From: DASUAS01 sp963750045
GTDB lineage: Bacteria; Actinomycetota; Acidimicrobiia; IMCC26256; DASPTH01
DNA: 64,000 nucleotides
Direction of reading: 5' to 3'
Assembly (NCBI GenBank): GCA_963750045.1
Contig: CAVVPD010000002.1
Span: forward strand, 1 to 64,000
How positions within the stretch are numbered: position 1 is the stretch's first letter; each line of letters starts with the position of its first letter. Below the pieces are notes generated by a model. The model did not search any database, was not told where the DNA came from, and saw nothing but the letters and a program-made list of their open reading frames with translations. Positions 24,822-33,727 of the stretch are shown here, piece after piece. Both the position numbers and the translations under genes were made by a program.

Positions 24822-25620
24822 CGCGCAACCGGTCGCGCACACCCCACTTCGTCACCAGCACCAGCGCCTCCACGACGATCCGCGGCGACATCTTCGACCG
24901 GCCGGCGGTGCGGTCGCGGAACTCGATCGGCACCTCTTCGATGGCGCCGCCCACCCGGAGGACGCGGTAGGCCATCTCGACCTGGAACCCGTAGCCGTTT
25001 GCCCGTACGGTGTCGAGGTCGACGGAGCGGAGCGCGGCGGCGCGGTACGCGCGGTAGCCGGACGTGGGGTCGCGCGTGGGCAGCCCGAGCATCAGCTGCG
25101 CGTACCGGCAGCCGATCCGGGAGATCGCCCGACGCGCGAACGACCAGTCGGCCGAGACGCCGCCGGGCACGTAACGCGACCCGATGACGAGGTCGGCGCC
25201 GGCGTCGATCGTGCGCAACAGGATCGGCAGCACGGCGGGATCGTGCGAGAGGTCGGCGTCCATCTCGACCATCACGTCGTAGCCGCGCTCGAGACCCCAC
25301 CGGAAGCCGTCCCGGTACGCCGACCCCAGCCCGCCCGGCCCGGGGCGCCGCAACACCGAGATTCCGCCCAGTTCGACGGCGACGGTGTCCGCGAGGTCGG
25401 CGGTGCCGTCGGGGCTGGCATCGTCGACCACGAGCACGTGCGCGTACGGCACCGCGGCGCGTACGCGGCGAAGCACGCGTTCGATGTTCTCGTACTCGTC
25501 GTAGGTCGGGAGCACGACGAGCGTGGCGCTCGTCTCGGGGACCGCCCACAGCCGCGGGCTCGACGGACCGTCGTCGCGGACTGTCCCGGCGGGTTCCTCG
25601 GGAACTGGTGCGTGCATCAT
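24742..25620 (-). CDS. GT2 glycosyltransferase, polyprenol-phosphate mannosyltransferase-like
   Basis: 292 residues matching dolichol/polyprenol-phosphate mannose synthases (DPM1/Ppm1). Seen: VVLPTYDEYENIERVLRRV (~38), VLVVDDASPDGTADLA (first Asp pair), VMVEMDADLSHDPAVLP (DxD metal site, ~118), VIGSRYVPGG, TRDPTSGYRAYRAAAL (~185) and GYGFQVEMAYRVLR. It transfers mannose from GDP-mannose to polyprenyl phosphate at the membrane for glycolipid or glycoprotein synthesis. There is no C-terminal membrane span. ATG at 25620 or 25617. Confidence 0.86.
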   Translation of the reverse strand: MMHAPVPEEPAGTVRDDGPSSPRLWAVPETSATLVVLPTYDEYENIERVLRRVRAAVPYAHVLVVDDASPDGTADLADTVAVELGGISVLRRPGPGGLGSAYRDGFRWGLERGYDVMVEMDADLSHDPAVLPILLRTIDAGADLVIGSRYVPGGVSADWSFARRAISRIGCRYAQLMLGLPTRDPTSGYRAYRAAALRSVDLDTVRANGYGFQVEMAYRVLRVGGAIEEVPIEFRDRTAGRSKMSPRIVVEALVLVTKWGVRDRLRASGHVPARRRTSRSSVGSSPGPMPAA

Positions 25621-25697
25621 GACCCGATGATCGACGCATCATGATGAGACCGTTGTGAGAGCCGCGTGAGCCCTCGCGGTTGCGGCTCGCGCGATCT

Positions 25698-26540
25698 TCA
25701 GGGCGCGAGCGCCGGCCAGAGACGCAGCGCGTTCGCACCCATCACCCGCTGGCGGTCGGCGTCGGTCAGGCCCGCGCACGCGGCGCGCCCGAGCCCGACC
25801 AGCTCGGCGTAGGAGCGGTCGTGGGTCTGGGAGTAGTCGGAACCCCACACGAGCCGGTCGGCGCCGAACGAACCGACCAGGTGCTCCACGAACGCCCGCC
25901 CGCCGGCGTCGCCCTGGGCGTCGGCGGCTTCGAGCACATGCGACGTGATCTTCAGGGAGAGCTGTTCGAACCGGGCGAGCGCGAACAGCGGGTCCGCCCC
26001 CGGGTACGGCGCGCCACCCCGCAGGTCGGGGAACCCGCAGTGGTCGAGCACCACGGCCTGGTCCGGGAACTGCTCGAGGCGACGCTCCAGCCGTGGGAGG
26101 TCGGGGGCCAGCACGGCGACGACCACGCGCAGGTCGAGCTCCCGCGCCACGCTCCAGAGCCCGTCAGTGGCCGGATCGTCGAGCCAGGTCGGCGCCGACG
26201 CGCCGATGGCGAAGAGCCGGATCCCGCTGAATCGCGGCCGTGCGGCCAGGGCACGGAGCGCCGCCGGTGCGCCGGAGTCCTCGGCGTCGACGATGCCGAC
26301 GCTCACGAGCCGGTCGGGGGCCGACGCCGCCGCGTCGACCACGTAGGTGTTGTCGGTCCCGTAGGCGCCGAACGCCTGCACCAGCACCGCTCGGTCGACG
26401 CCGGCCGCGGCGGCGGTGCCCGCGAACTCCTCGACGGTGACCGGGTGCTCCCGGAACCATTGCGATCCGATGCCCGACGGCCGCAGCGGGTAGCGCGCTT
26501 CGTCGGCGGCGACGACGTGGACATGGGTGTCGACGATCAT
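25698..26540 (-). CDS. Amidohydrolase_2 family hydrolase
   Basis: 280-residue compact TIM-barrel amidohydrolase: MIVDTHVHVVAADEARYPL (HxH metal motif), VLVQAFGAYGTDNTYVVDAA, GIRLFAI, VVLDHCGFPDLRGG (strand-6 His/Asp, ~165) and RLVWGSDYSQTHDRSYAE (last-strand Asp, ~235). Lactonase-type or dicarboxylate-decarboxylase chemistry is usual for this branch. It ends the leftward operon SDR - enoyl-CoA hydratase - LLM, 4 bases behind the SDR stop. Confidence 0.86.
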   Translation of the reverse strand: MIVDTHVHVVAADEARYPLRPSGIGSQWFREHPVTVEEFAGTAAAAGVDRAVLVQAFGAYGTDNTYVVDAAASAPDRLVSVGIVDAEDSGAPAALRALAARPRFSGIRLFAIGASAPTWLDDPATDGLWSVARELDLRVVVAVLAPDLPRLERRLEQFPDQAVVLDHCGFPDLRGGAPYPGADPLFALARFEQLSLKITSHVLEAADAQGDAGGRAFVEHLVGSFGADRLVWGSDYSQTHDRSYAELVGLGRAACAGLTDADRQRVMGANALRLWPALAP

Positions 26541-26544
26541 GCGA

Positions 26545-27435
26545 TCAGGTCCCGAACGCGCTCTTCCCCATCTGCTCGCGCACGGTTACGACCGGCGGGT
26601 TCGTGAGCGTCCGGCGTTGCCAATTGGCTCCGTCGACCACGAGCGTGTGCCCCGAGATGAAGCGCGCGTACGGCGACGCGAGGAACGTGGCCGCCCACCC
26701 GAGCTCGCGCAGTTGCCCGACGCGCAGCGCGGGCTGTGCGAGATCCTTCTCACGGGTGCGCTCGAGGTTGCCCTTGATGTCGGCGGTCATGTCCTCGTGC
26801 GGGAACAAACCGGGCACGAGACCGTTCACCTGGATGCCGTACGGCGCCCACTCCACCGCGAGGGTCTCGACCATGTTCTTGACGCCAGCCTTGGCTGCCG
26901 CGCTGTGCGCGAAGCCGGGACCGCCGGTCCACGCGTACGACGCGCCGACGTTGACGATCGAACCCGGCGTTCCGGCCTCGAGGTGGCGGCGCGCGAACTC
27001 GCGAGCGCAGTAGAACGTGCCGTTGAGCGTGATGTCGACGACGGTGCGCCACGCATTCGGTGACATGTCCTCGGCCGGCACCGGAAAGTTCGCGGCCGCG
27101 TTGTTGATCAGGATCTCCGGGAGTCCGTACGCACCGATCGCGGCGTCGAACGCCGCCGCGATCTGCTCGGGGTCGCGGATGTCGCAGCCCACGGTGGTGA
27201 CCGGGGCGCCCAGCGCGGCGACAGCCTCGTGGCCGGCCTCGAGGTGCTCGGGCTTGCGACTGGCGATCACGATCGCCGCACCGAGGCGCGCGAACTCGAG
27301 CGCGATCGCCTTGCCCAGCCCGGTGCCGGCGCCGGTGATGAACACCGACTGGTCGGCGAAGGTGCCGTCGGGCAACGCGCTCGTACCCGGCTCGGGTGGA
27401 CCGGGCAGTCCCGGCAGTTCGGATGGGGCAGGCAT
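26545..27435 (-). CDS. Short-chain dehydrogenase, DECR-like
   Basis: 296-residue SDR. Seen: SVFITGAGTGLGKAIALEFA, IVIASRKPEHLEAG (basic residues suit NADPH), LINNAAANFPVPAEDMSPN, YSW-type active site shifted to NVGASYAWTGGPGFAHSAAA with Lys in AAAKAGV, and GHTLVVDGANW. NNAAANF with this active-site shape resembles 2,4-dienoyl-CoA reductases rather than classic YxxxK enzymes. It is immediately followed by the amidohydrolase gene and preceded by the enoyl-CoA hydratase gene (2-base gap). Confidence 0.83.
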   Translation of the reverse strand: MPAPSELPGLPGPPEPGTSALPDGTFADQSVFITGAGTGLGKAIALEFARLGAAIVIASRKPEHLEAGHEAVAALGAPVTTVGCDIRDPEQIAAAFDAAIGAYGLPEILINNAAANFPVPAEDMSPNAWRTVVDITLNGTFYCAREFARRHLEAGTPGSIVNVGASYAWTGGPGFAHSAAAKAGVKNMVETLAVEWAPYGIQVNGLVPGLFPHEDMTADIKGNLERTREKDLAQPALRVGQLRELGWAATFLASPYARFISGHTLVVDGANWQRRTLTNPPVVTVREQMGKSAFGT

Positions 27436-27437
27436 GC

Positions 27438-28217
27438 TCAGCTCCCGGTGTAGTGCGGGGCGCGGTCCTCGGCACGGGCCGCGCGCAGCTCCACCATGTC
27501 GTCGGACTTCGCGATGAACGTCTGGGCGATCAGCTCCTCGGCCATCGACGAGCGGATCTCGGCCTCCGAGAGGTGCCGCAGCACCCGCCGGGCCATCTTC
27601 ACGGTGACCGCGGGCGCGGCGGCGATCTTCTGCGCCATCTCGGCGACGGTCTCGTCGAGCGCGTCGGCCCGGACCACGCGAGAGACGATGCCGTGGGCGT
27701 AGGCCTCGTCCGCGCCCATGGGTCGGCCGGTGAGCACCAGGTCGGAGGCCACGCCGTGACCGCAGATCTGGAAGAGCCGCGCGACCCCGCCGGTATCGGG
27801 GATCACGCCGTGGTTGACCTCGGGCAACATGAACCGCGCGCCCTCGGCGGCGACGCGGACGTCACACAACAGGGCACGCTGGAACGACGCACCGATCGAC
27901 CATCCTTGCATCGCCACGATCACCGGCGCGTCGATGTCGAACAGCTGGAGGATGCCCCGGTGGCCGCGGCGCATCAGCTCGTGATGCGTGAGCTCCACCT
28001 GGTCACCGCCGATGGCCGACACGTCGCGTCCCGACGAGAACGACTTCCCCTCGCCGCGCCAGATCACCGCCCGAACGTCGGGGCGTTCCTTCAGCTCCGC
28101 GAGCGCCGCGAACAGCTGCAGATCCATGTCGTCGTCGAACGCGTTGTGCTTCTCGACGTTGTCGTTCGTGATGACGGCGACCGGTCCGTCGTACTCGAGT
28201 CGCACCGCCTTGGTCAT
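27438..28217 (-). CDS. Enoyl-CoA hydratase/isomerase family protein
   Basis: 259-residue crotonase: GPVAVITNDNVEKHNAFDDD, GKSFSSGRDVSAIGG (oxyanion strand), MQGWSIGASFQRALLCDVRV and MLPEVNHGVIPDTGGVARLF. Of the two hydratase glutamates only the second (LPEVNHG, ~140) is present, so isomerase or related chemistry is possible. Coupled to the SDR gene by a 2-base gap. ATG 28217. Confidence 0.85.
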   Translation of the reverse strand: MTKAVRLEYDGPVAVITNDNVEKHNAFDDDMDLQLFAALAELKERPDVRAVIWRGEGKSFSSGRDVSAIGGDQVELTHHELMRRGHRGILQLFDIDAPVIVAMQGWSIGASFQRALLCDVRVAAEGARFMLPEVNHGVIPDTGGVARLFQICGHGVASDLVLTGRPMGADEAYAHGIVSRVVRADALDETVAEMAQKIAAAPAVTVKMARRVLRHLSEAEIRSSMAEELIAQTFIAKSDDMVELRAARAEDRAPHYTGS

Positions 28218-28253
28218 GAGATCCTCCGGAACGCGTGGGCGGGAGCGGGTGGG

Positions 28254-29192
28254 TCAGAACTCGGGGCCGAGCGACGCCAGGAACTCGATCGTGCGGCGCT
28301 GCGCGGCTTCGCGTTCGCCGCCGAGGCCGAGTGCCGCGGCACACAGGTCGGTGGCACCGGCGTCGGCGTACACCCGCAGCCGGGCCGCGACCTCGGCTTC
28401 GGAGCCGATGACGGCGACGTCGGTGGGCTTGGTGCCGTCGCCACCGCGGGCGAGCACGCGCTGGTAGGTCGGGATGTCGAGGTAGGCCGCGAACAGCTTG
28501 CCGGCCTGCTCGCGGCCGGCGTCGGCGTCGTCGCACACCGCCACGGGCAGGCCCACCACGACGCGCGGCGACGCCCGGCCCGCCGACTCGGCTCCGGCGA
28601 CGATCCCGGGCACGATGTGCTCCCCCACCGCGCGCTCGTTGGCCCAGTACGTGATGGTGCCGTCGGCGAGCTCGCCGGCCAGTTGCAGCATCCGCGGCGC
28701 GAGCGCCGCGATCATGACCGGCGCGGGCCTCGAACCGGGCACGACGAGCATCGACGAGAAGTCGAAGAACTCGCCGTGGTGCTCCACGTGACCGGTTCCC
28801 GCGAACGCAGCCCTCAGGACTTCCACGTACTCCCGGGTGTGTCGTGCCGGTCGTTCGTAGGCGAGCCCGAACATCTTCTCGATCACGACCGGGTGCGAGG
28901 GTCCGATCCCGAGCACCAGCCGGCCGCCGGTCGCCGCCTGGGTCGACATCGCCTGCTGCGCCATCGCCAGCGGATGGCGCGGGTAGGTCGGCATGACGGC
29001 GGTGCCGAGCTCGATGCTGCCGGTCACCTGGCCCGCGAGCGCGAGCGCGGTCAGCCCGTCGAGGCTCCAGGGGATGTGCGGGACCCATCCCGTGGAGAAG
29101 CCGAGGGCTTCGGCCGCCCGGGCGTTCGCCAACAGCTCTTCGATCTCGGTCTGTGCGCCGCTGACGTCGCTGATGAACACCCCGATGCGCAT
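28254..29192 (-). CDS. Luciferase-like (F420-type) oxidoreductase
   Basis: 312-residue intact LLM protein: MRIGVFISDVSGAQTEIEEL, AAEALGFSTGWVPHIPWSLD, GSIELGTAVMPTYPRHPLAM (non-prolyl cis bulge region), QAATGGRLVLGIGPSHPVVI and HVEHHGEFFDFSSMLVV. Matches the F420-dependent family of Actinobacteria. First gene of the leftward LLM - hydratase - SDR - amidohydrolase operon, with a 36-base gap to the hydratase. Confidence 0.88.
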   Translation of the reverse strand: MRIGVFISDVSGAQTEIEELLANARAAEALGFSTGWVPHIPWSLDGLTALALAGQVTGSIELGTAVMPTYPRHPLAMAQQAMSTQAATGGRLVLGIGPSHPVVIEKMFGLAYERPARHTREYVEVLRAAFAGTGHVEHHGEFFDFSSMLVVPGSRPAPVMIAALAPRMLQLAGELADGTITYWANERAVGEHIVPGIVAGAESAGRASPRVVVGLPVAVCDDADAGREQAGKLFAAYLDIPTYQRVLARGGDGTKPTDVAVIGSEAEVAARLRVYADAGATDLCAAALGLGGEREAAQRRTIEFLASLGPEF

Positions 29193-29218
29193 CGGAGCAG
29201 CTTGTCACACCCGCGCGT

Positions 29219-30317
29219 TCACCCGGCCGGGGGAGGGTTGGGAGCGGCCGGCCCGGGCCGCACCACGTAGTCGTCGGCGTCGGGATCCGGTTCCATCTCC
29301 ACGAAGCCCCGGGCCCGGGCGGCCTTCACGAACTGGAGGAACCCGCCGTAGCCGAAGCGCTTCTCGCTGAAGTCCGGCTGCGTCTTGCGCAGCTGCGTCT
29401 TGAGTCCCGAGAGATGGGGTGGCGCCTTCGCCGCCAGGCGCTCGACGGTCGAACGGAGCAGAGCGAAGGCCGCGTCCTCGTCGCCGGCCGCGGCCGGGAA
29501 GGTGACCTCGGGGTCTCCCTGCGCGCTCGCTTTGGAGCAGCTCGATCACGCTGCGCTCGGCGAGGTTCCGCAGGAGCTCGCCGAAGGTGCGGAAGCCGTA
29601 GTTGGCCTCGCTGAACGTCGGCTCCTTGCGCAGGATGGCGCGCTTGAGCATCGACGCCAGCACCGGACCGCTCGTGCTCCGCTCGAGGCCCGCGAGGGTA
29701 CGGGTGAGCAACGCGTCGAGATCGGGCTCCTCGGTGGCGACGGTCGGCTCCGCTTCGTCGGGTGGCGGCGCCGGTTCGGCCGCGCGCGACGACTTGGGCG
29801 CCGGCGCGGCGGGAGCCGCGACGGGTCGGCTTGCCCGGCTCCACGCCTTCGAGGCGCTCGTAGAAGAGGAACTCGTCGCACGCGGCCGGGAGCAGCGCCG
29901 ACGTGGAGGCCTCGATACCGATACCGATCACCCGACGGTTCAGCTCGCGGAGCTTGTGCACGAGTGGCGTGAAATCGCTGTCGCCGGTGCCGAGCACGAA
30001 GGTGGTGATGTAGTCGCGCTCGAAGGAGAGCTCGACCGCGTCGACCGCCATCTTGATGTCGGCCGCGTTCTTGCGTACCGCGCCCATGCGCTGCGGGCAT
30101 CTCGATGAGCTCGACCTGGTGGCGCGTGAGCATGCGCCGGTCTTCCTCGAAGTACGACCAGTCCGCGTAGGCCTTTCGGACGACGACCCGACCCCGCTCC
30201 GCGAGCGCGTCGGCGATCGGCCGGAAGTCGAGAGCGCCCCCGAGTTGCTCGCGGCGCGCCGATCGCCAGGTTCTCGTAGTCGAGGAAGAGCGCGATGCGT
30301 TCGTCGTCACTGGTCAC
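29219..30317 (-). CDS. NYN-domain RNase-like protein with two OST-HTH/LOTUS domains, four frame breaks
   Basis: About 365 residues once four single-base slips are bridged (~30250, ~30095, ~29825, ~29525). Order: NYN/PIN-like nuclease domain (MTSDDERIALFLDYENLAIG, KNAADIKMAVDAVELSF, FVLGTGDSDFTPLVHKLRE with the acidic catalytic residues), Pro/Ala-rich linker, LOTUS domain one (LASMLKRAILRKEPTFSEAN, YGFRTFGELLRNLAERSVIE) and LOTUS domain two (LKTQLRKTQPDFSEKRFGYG, GFLQFVKAARARGFVEM). NYN-LOTUS proteins are thought to bind and cut or regulate structured RNA. Every domain is well preserved, so the slips look like sequence errors. ATG 30317 is divergent from the next gene by 32 bases. Confidence 0.85.
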
Positions 30318-30349
30318 GAGGCGATCGTAACGTGATATGACCTGACTCC

Positions 30350-31114
30350 ATGAACGACGCGCCTGGCGACCAGCCGAACGACAAGGTCTACATCCACGAG
30401 TTCATCGACATCATCGGCCACAACCGGGCCAACTACATGCACCACATGACCGCGAACTGGAGCCCGATCGCACAAGAGGAGCGCCACCAGCTCTGTTACG
30501 GCGTCTGGGGCGTGGTGGGCACCACACGAGGATGGCCGGAGGTCGTGAACATCTGGGAGGAAGACGGCTTCCCCGGTCTCGGCGAGTCGTTCGAGCACGA
30601 GTTCAACCATCCCAGCCTCCAGGATCCGAAGCTGGCGAAATGGTGGGCCGAGGCCGCGAACTACCGCCGCCACGGTGACGACCGCGTGCTGATCCCCGCG
30701 CCGTGGATGCCGACGATCGAGCAGCTCTGCGCCGCGGGCACCGTGGGTGAGACCTACGCACACGAACAGATCCACGTGCCCCAGGGCCAATCGCGCGATT
30801 TCCTCGAAGCGGTCGCACAGGAGGCCATCGGCGCGTACGAGCCCTTCGGGTGGCAGCTCGTCGGCGCGTGGGAGACCGCGATGGTCAACGAATCGGAATG
30901 CTTGCTCATGTGGGCGATCCCCAGCTGGGCGCAATGGGGTGAGGCCGAGCTCGCCGAGCGCACCGACCGGACGCTCGGCGGGTGGCGACGCCACACGTAC
31001 GAGCTCGCCACCGATTGGCACCGCTTCCTACTCGTCGACGCACCCCTTTCACCCATGCGGACCGGTCGCCAACCCAGGCGCGACGACCGCCACGAAGGTT
31101 GGGACGAGGGCTGA
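30350..31114 (+). CDS. Conserved-looking unknown, duplicated ferredoxin-like fold (NIPSNAP-like)
   Basis: 254 residues, not confidently assigned. Two halves look alike. Half one reads VYIHEFIDI...NRANYMHHMT...YGVWGVVGTTRGWPEVVNIW, and half two reads YAHEQIHVPQGQSRDFLEAV...WQLVGAWETAMVNESECLLM. Each has a strand - helix - strand - strand layout with Trp-rich strands, as in tandem dimeric alpha/beta-barrel (NIPSNAP/Dabb) proteins. ATG 30350. Short divergent promoter shared with the NYN gene. Confidence 0.6.
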   Translation: MNDAPGDQPNDKVYIHEFIDIIGHNRANYMHHMTANWSPIAQEERHQLCYGVWGVVGTTRGWPEVVNIWEEDGFPGLGESFEHEFNHPSLQDPKLAKWWAEAANYRRHGDDRVLIPAPWMPTIEQLCAAGTVGETYAHEQIHVPQGQSRDFLEAVAQEAIGAYEPFGWQLVGAWETAMVNESECLLMWAIPSWAQWGEAELAERTDRTLGGWRRHTYELATDWHRFLLVDAPLSPMRTGRQPRRDDRHEGWDEG

Positions 31115-31183
31115 GCGCGTGGCGTCGGGCACCATGGAGGGATCGGATTCGCGTGAGGACGATGACGAACAGGAGGTCGGGCG

Positions 31184-31402
31184 ATGAGTGACCGCGAGGA
31201 AGACGGCGGACCTGCTCCCGACGAGCAGCGAGCAACGACCCGAGCTGCGCGCGAGGCGCAGGACGATTTGACCGAGCTCGTCGACGCGGAGGTGGCCGAC
31301 GAGGACGAGCAGAGCGAGGACGACCTGTTCGAGCTCGACCAGAAGGAGCTCGACGAGCTCGGACTCACGCTCGACGATCCCCACCAACCCGGCGAGGAGT
31401 GA
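31184..31402 (+). CDS. Small acidic protein, unknown
   Basis: 72 residues, about one third Asp/Glu (DEDEQSEDDLFELDQKELDE), Ala/Arg-rich in the middle, no signal or membrane segment. Strong site AGGAGG before ATG. Probably disordered; no family recognised. Convergent with dinB, whose stop lies 33 bases beyond. Confidence 0.6.
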   Translation: MSDREEDGGPAPDEQRATTRAAREAQDDLTELVDAEVADEDEQSEDDLFELDQKELDELGLTLDDPHQPGEE

Positions 31403-31434
31403 CGCATCGACGTGCAGGGGGCTCGCCCGGCACG

Positions 31435-32632
31435 TCAAGGGTCGTCCGGGAGCAGCGGCATCGACCAGCCCCGGTCGCGGCCGAGCAACGCGGCACGGGA
31501 CACCATCGCGGTCCCGAAGCGGTCGCGCACGGCGTCGAGCGCGGCGGTCGAGCGCGCTCCCCGCGACGTGGTCGAACGGCAGCGCGAGCTGCAGCACGTC
31601 GTCGTCGTCGAGGTTCGTGACGGCCACTCCGATCAAGGTCAGGCCCCGCGCCTCGATCATCGGCCGTGCGGCCAGGAGCAACCCCTGCGCCGCGTCGCGG
31701 AACGGTCGGGTCTCGGCGGTCGGCTGGGGCAACGTCCGAGATCGCGTCAGACGAGCGAAATCGTCGAAGCGCAGGCGGAGCACGACGGTGCGCCCGACCC
31801 GGCCCGCGCCGCGCAGCCGGTGCGCGATGCCGTCGACCAGACCCCCGAGGATCACGTCGAGGTCCTCGCACGGGCGCGGTCCTCGGCCGAGCGCCCGCTG
31901 CGAACCCATCGACCGTCGCCGCCTCCTGCTCTGCACCGGCCGCGGATCCCGGTGGTGCGCCAGGGCGTGCAGCTTCCGTCCCGCGGCGGGTCCGAGGATC
32001 GCGATCAGCGACTCCTCCCCGAGTTGCGCCACCTCTCCCACGGTGGAGACGCCGCGCTCGTGCAGCTTGCGGGCGGTCGCCGGGCCGACGCCCCACAGCC
32101 GCCCGACCGGGAGGGGATGCAGGAACGCGGTCTCGGCGTCGGGCGCCACGACGAGGAGACCGTCGGGCTTGGCGACACCGCTCGCCACCTTGGCGAGGAA
32201 CTTGGTACGGGCGACGCCCACGGTGATGGGCAAGCCGACCCGGTCGAGCACCCGGTGGCGCAGCCGCGCCGCGATCTCCACCGGCGAACCCGCCACGCGA
32301 CGGAGGCCACCGACCTCGAGGAATGCCTCGTCGATCGACAGCCCCTCCACGAGGGGGGTCGTGTCGTGGAACACCGCGAACACCGCTCGGCTGGCTTCCG
32401 AGTACGCCGTCATCCGGGGATCGACCACCACCGCGTGCGGGCACAATCGGCGAGCCTGGCCCGCACCCATCGCCGTGCGCACCCCGAACGCGCGTGCTTC
32501 GTAGCTCGCCGCCATGACCACCCCGCCGCCGACGATGACCGGCCGACCGCGCAAGCGGGGGTCGTCGCGCTGCTCGACGGACGCGAAGAACGCGTCGAGG
32601 TCGGCGTGCAGGATCGTGGCCTCCGAAGACAC
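31435..32632 (-). CDS. dinB: DNA polymerase IV (Y-family), one frameshift
   Basis: About 399 residues; error-prone lesion-bypass polymerase. Seen: ILHADLDAFFASVEQRDDP (catalytic Asp), VVMAASYEARAFGVRTAMGA, PLVEGLSIDEAFLEVGGL (catalytic Asp-Glu), ITVGVARTKFLAKVASGVAK, LWGVGPATARKLHERGVSTV (thumb HhH) and the little-finger region to LQLALPFDH. The frame slips near 31545, and the end is LDAVRDRFGTAMVSRAALLG ... SMPLLPDDP in the next frame, stop at 31435. The start is most likely GTG at 32632 (VSSEATILHADLD). Upstream GTG/ATG codons would lie inside or above the LexA box. A possible leaderless mRNA. Confidence 0.9.
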
Positions 32633-32645
32633 GAACGTATGTTCG
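32632..32645. promoter_or_regulatory. SOS (LexA) box of dinB
   Basis: CGAACGTATGTTCG, a perfect CGAAC-N4-GTTCG palindrome, the consensus LexA site of Actinobacteria. It abuts the GTG start of the leftward dinB gene and lies 48 bases from the start of the rightward acyl-CoA dehydrogenase. Binding would block the dinB promoter until DNA damage. Confidence 0.8.
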
Positions 32646-32692
32646 CACATCCGCACCGGGACCGGCCTGGGCGAAGGCTTTGTATGTTATAT

Positions 32693-33726
32693 ATGACCGT
32701 GGATCTCAATCCCACCGACGAGCAGCAGTCCATCATCGAGGTGTTCGGCGCACTGGCCGATCGCGCGTGCCCGGTCGGGCAGCTGCGGACCGTCGAGCCA
32801 CTCGGCTTCTCGCCCGAGCTCTGGCGGCAACTCGTCGACGTGGGCGCGCCCGGCATGGGAGTGGCGGAGTCCGACGGCGGCGGGGGCGCCGGCATCCTCG
32901 ACCTGTCGCTGGCGATCGAGGCGCTCGGCCGGCGCCTGGCTCCGGCCCCGCTCACCGAGCACGCGGTCGCCGCGCGCCTCCTGACGCAGGTCGGGGCCGC
33001 ACCCGATGGCGTGGTCGACGGCACCGGCATCGCCACCCTCGCGCTCCGACCGGCACCCGATCACCGCGCCCGGCTCGTACCGGCCGGGGCCGTCGCCGAG
33101 CACGTCGTCGCGCTCGACCGCGACGAGCTCGTGGTGGTGACGTCGCCTCCGGGCGAGCTCGTCGCGAACCTGGCCTCCTCGCCTCTCGCCGACCGCGCCC
33201 TCGGCGCAACCGGCCCGACCACACGATCGGTGCTCGCGTCGGGCGACGCCGCGCACGCCCTGCACGCGCGTGGCGGTGGACGAATGGCGGGTGCTCACCG
33301 CCGCCGCGCTCGTCGGCCTCGGCCTCGGTGCCCTCGACGTCGCGATCGCCTACGTGACCCAGCGCGAGCAGTTCGGCGTGCCGATCGGATCGTTCCAGAG
33401 CCTCCAACACGGCCTCGCCGACGTCGGGGTGGCGCTCGACGGCGCCCAGCTCCTCGCCCGCAAGGCCGCCTGGGCGTTCGACCGGGAGCTCCCGAACGCG
33501 CCCCAGTCGGCGGCGATGGCATTCCTCTTCGCCGCCGAGCAGGCGCAACGCACCACCGAGCGCGCACTCCACTACCACGGTGGCTACGGGTTCATGGAGG
33601 AGTACGACATCCAGCTCTTCTACCGGCGGGCCAAGGGCTGGGCCAACGTGCTCGACGAGCCGGGGCGTGAATACGCCGCGCCTCGCCGACCTCCGGTACG
33701 GCCCGGTCGAGACCGTGAGCGCCTGA
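32693..33726 (+). CDS. Acyl-CoA dehydrogenase-like protein (first of three), two frame breaks
   Basis: About 344 residues, short for the family (usually ~380). N-terminal part MTVDLNPTDEQQSIIEVFGA, VGAPGMGVAESDGGGGAGIL (instead of a longer loop) and EALGRRLAPAPLTEHAVAAR. The frame slips at ~33262, then the C-terminal helical domain AYVTQREQFGVPIGSFQSLQ and ALHYHGGYGFMEEYDIQLFY. A second slip at ~33668 leads to LADLRYGPVETVSA. The central flavin-loop sequences are weak. Likely one subunit of a heteromeric dehydrogenase with the next gene (1-base gap). Confidence 0.8.
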
Positions 33727-33727
33727 C

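Noticed and set aside
25614..25647. Direct repeat GCATCATGA (25614-25622, 25636-25644) at the glycosyltransferase start
   Set aside because: Only two short copies in AT-richer start DNA, one of them overlapping the start codons; too little to call an operator.
27396..29270. 624-residue plus-strand open frame
   Set aside because: Shadow of the leftward enoyl-CoA hydratase and LLM genes, both of which carry full family motifs.
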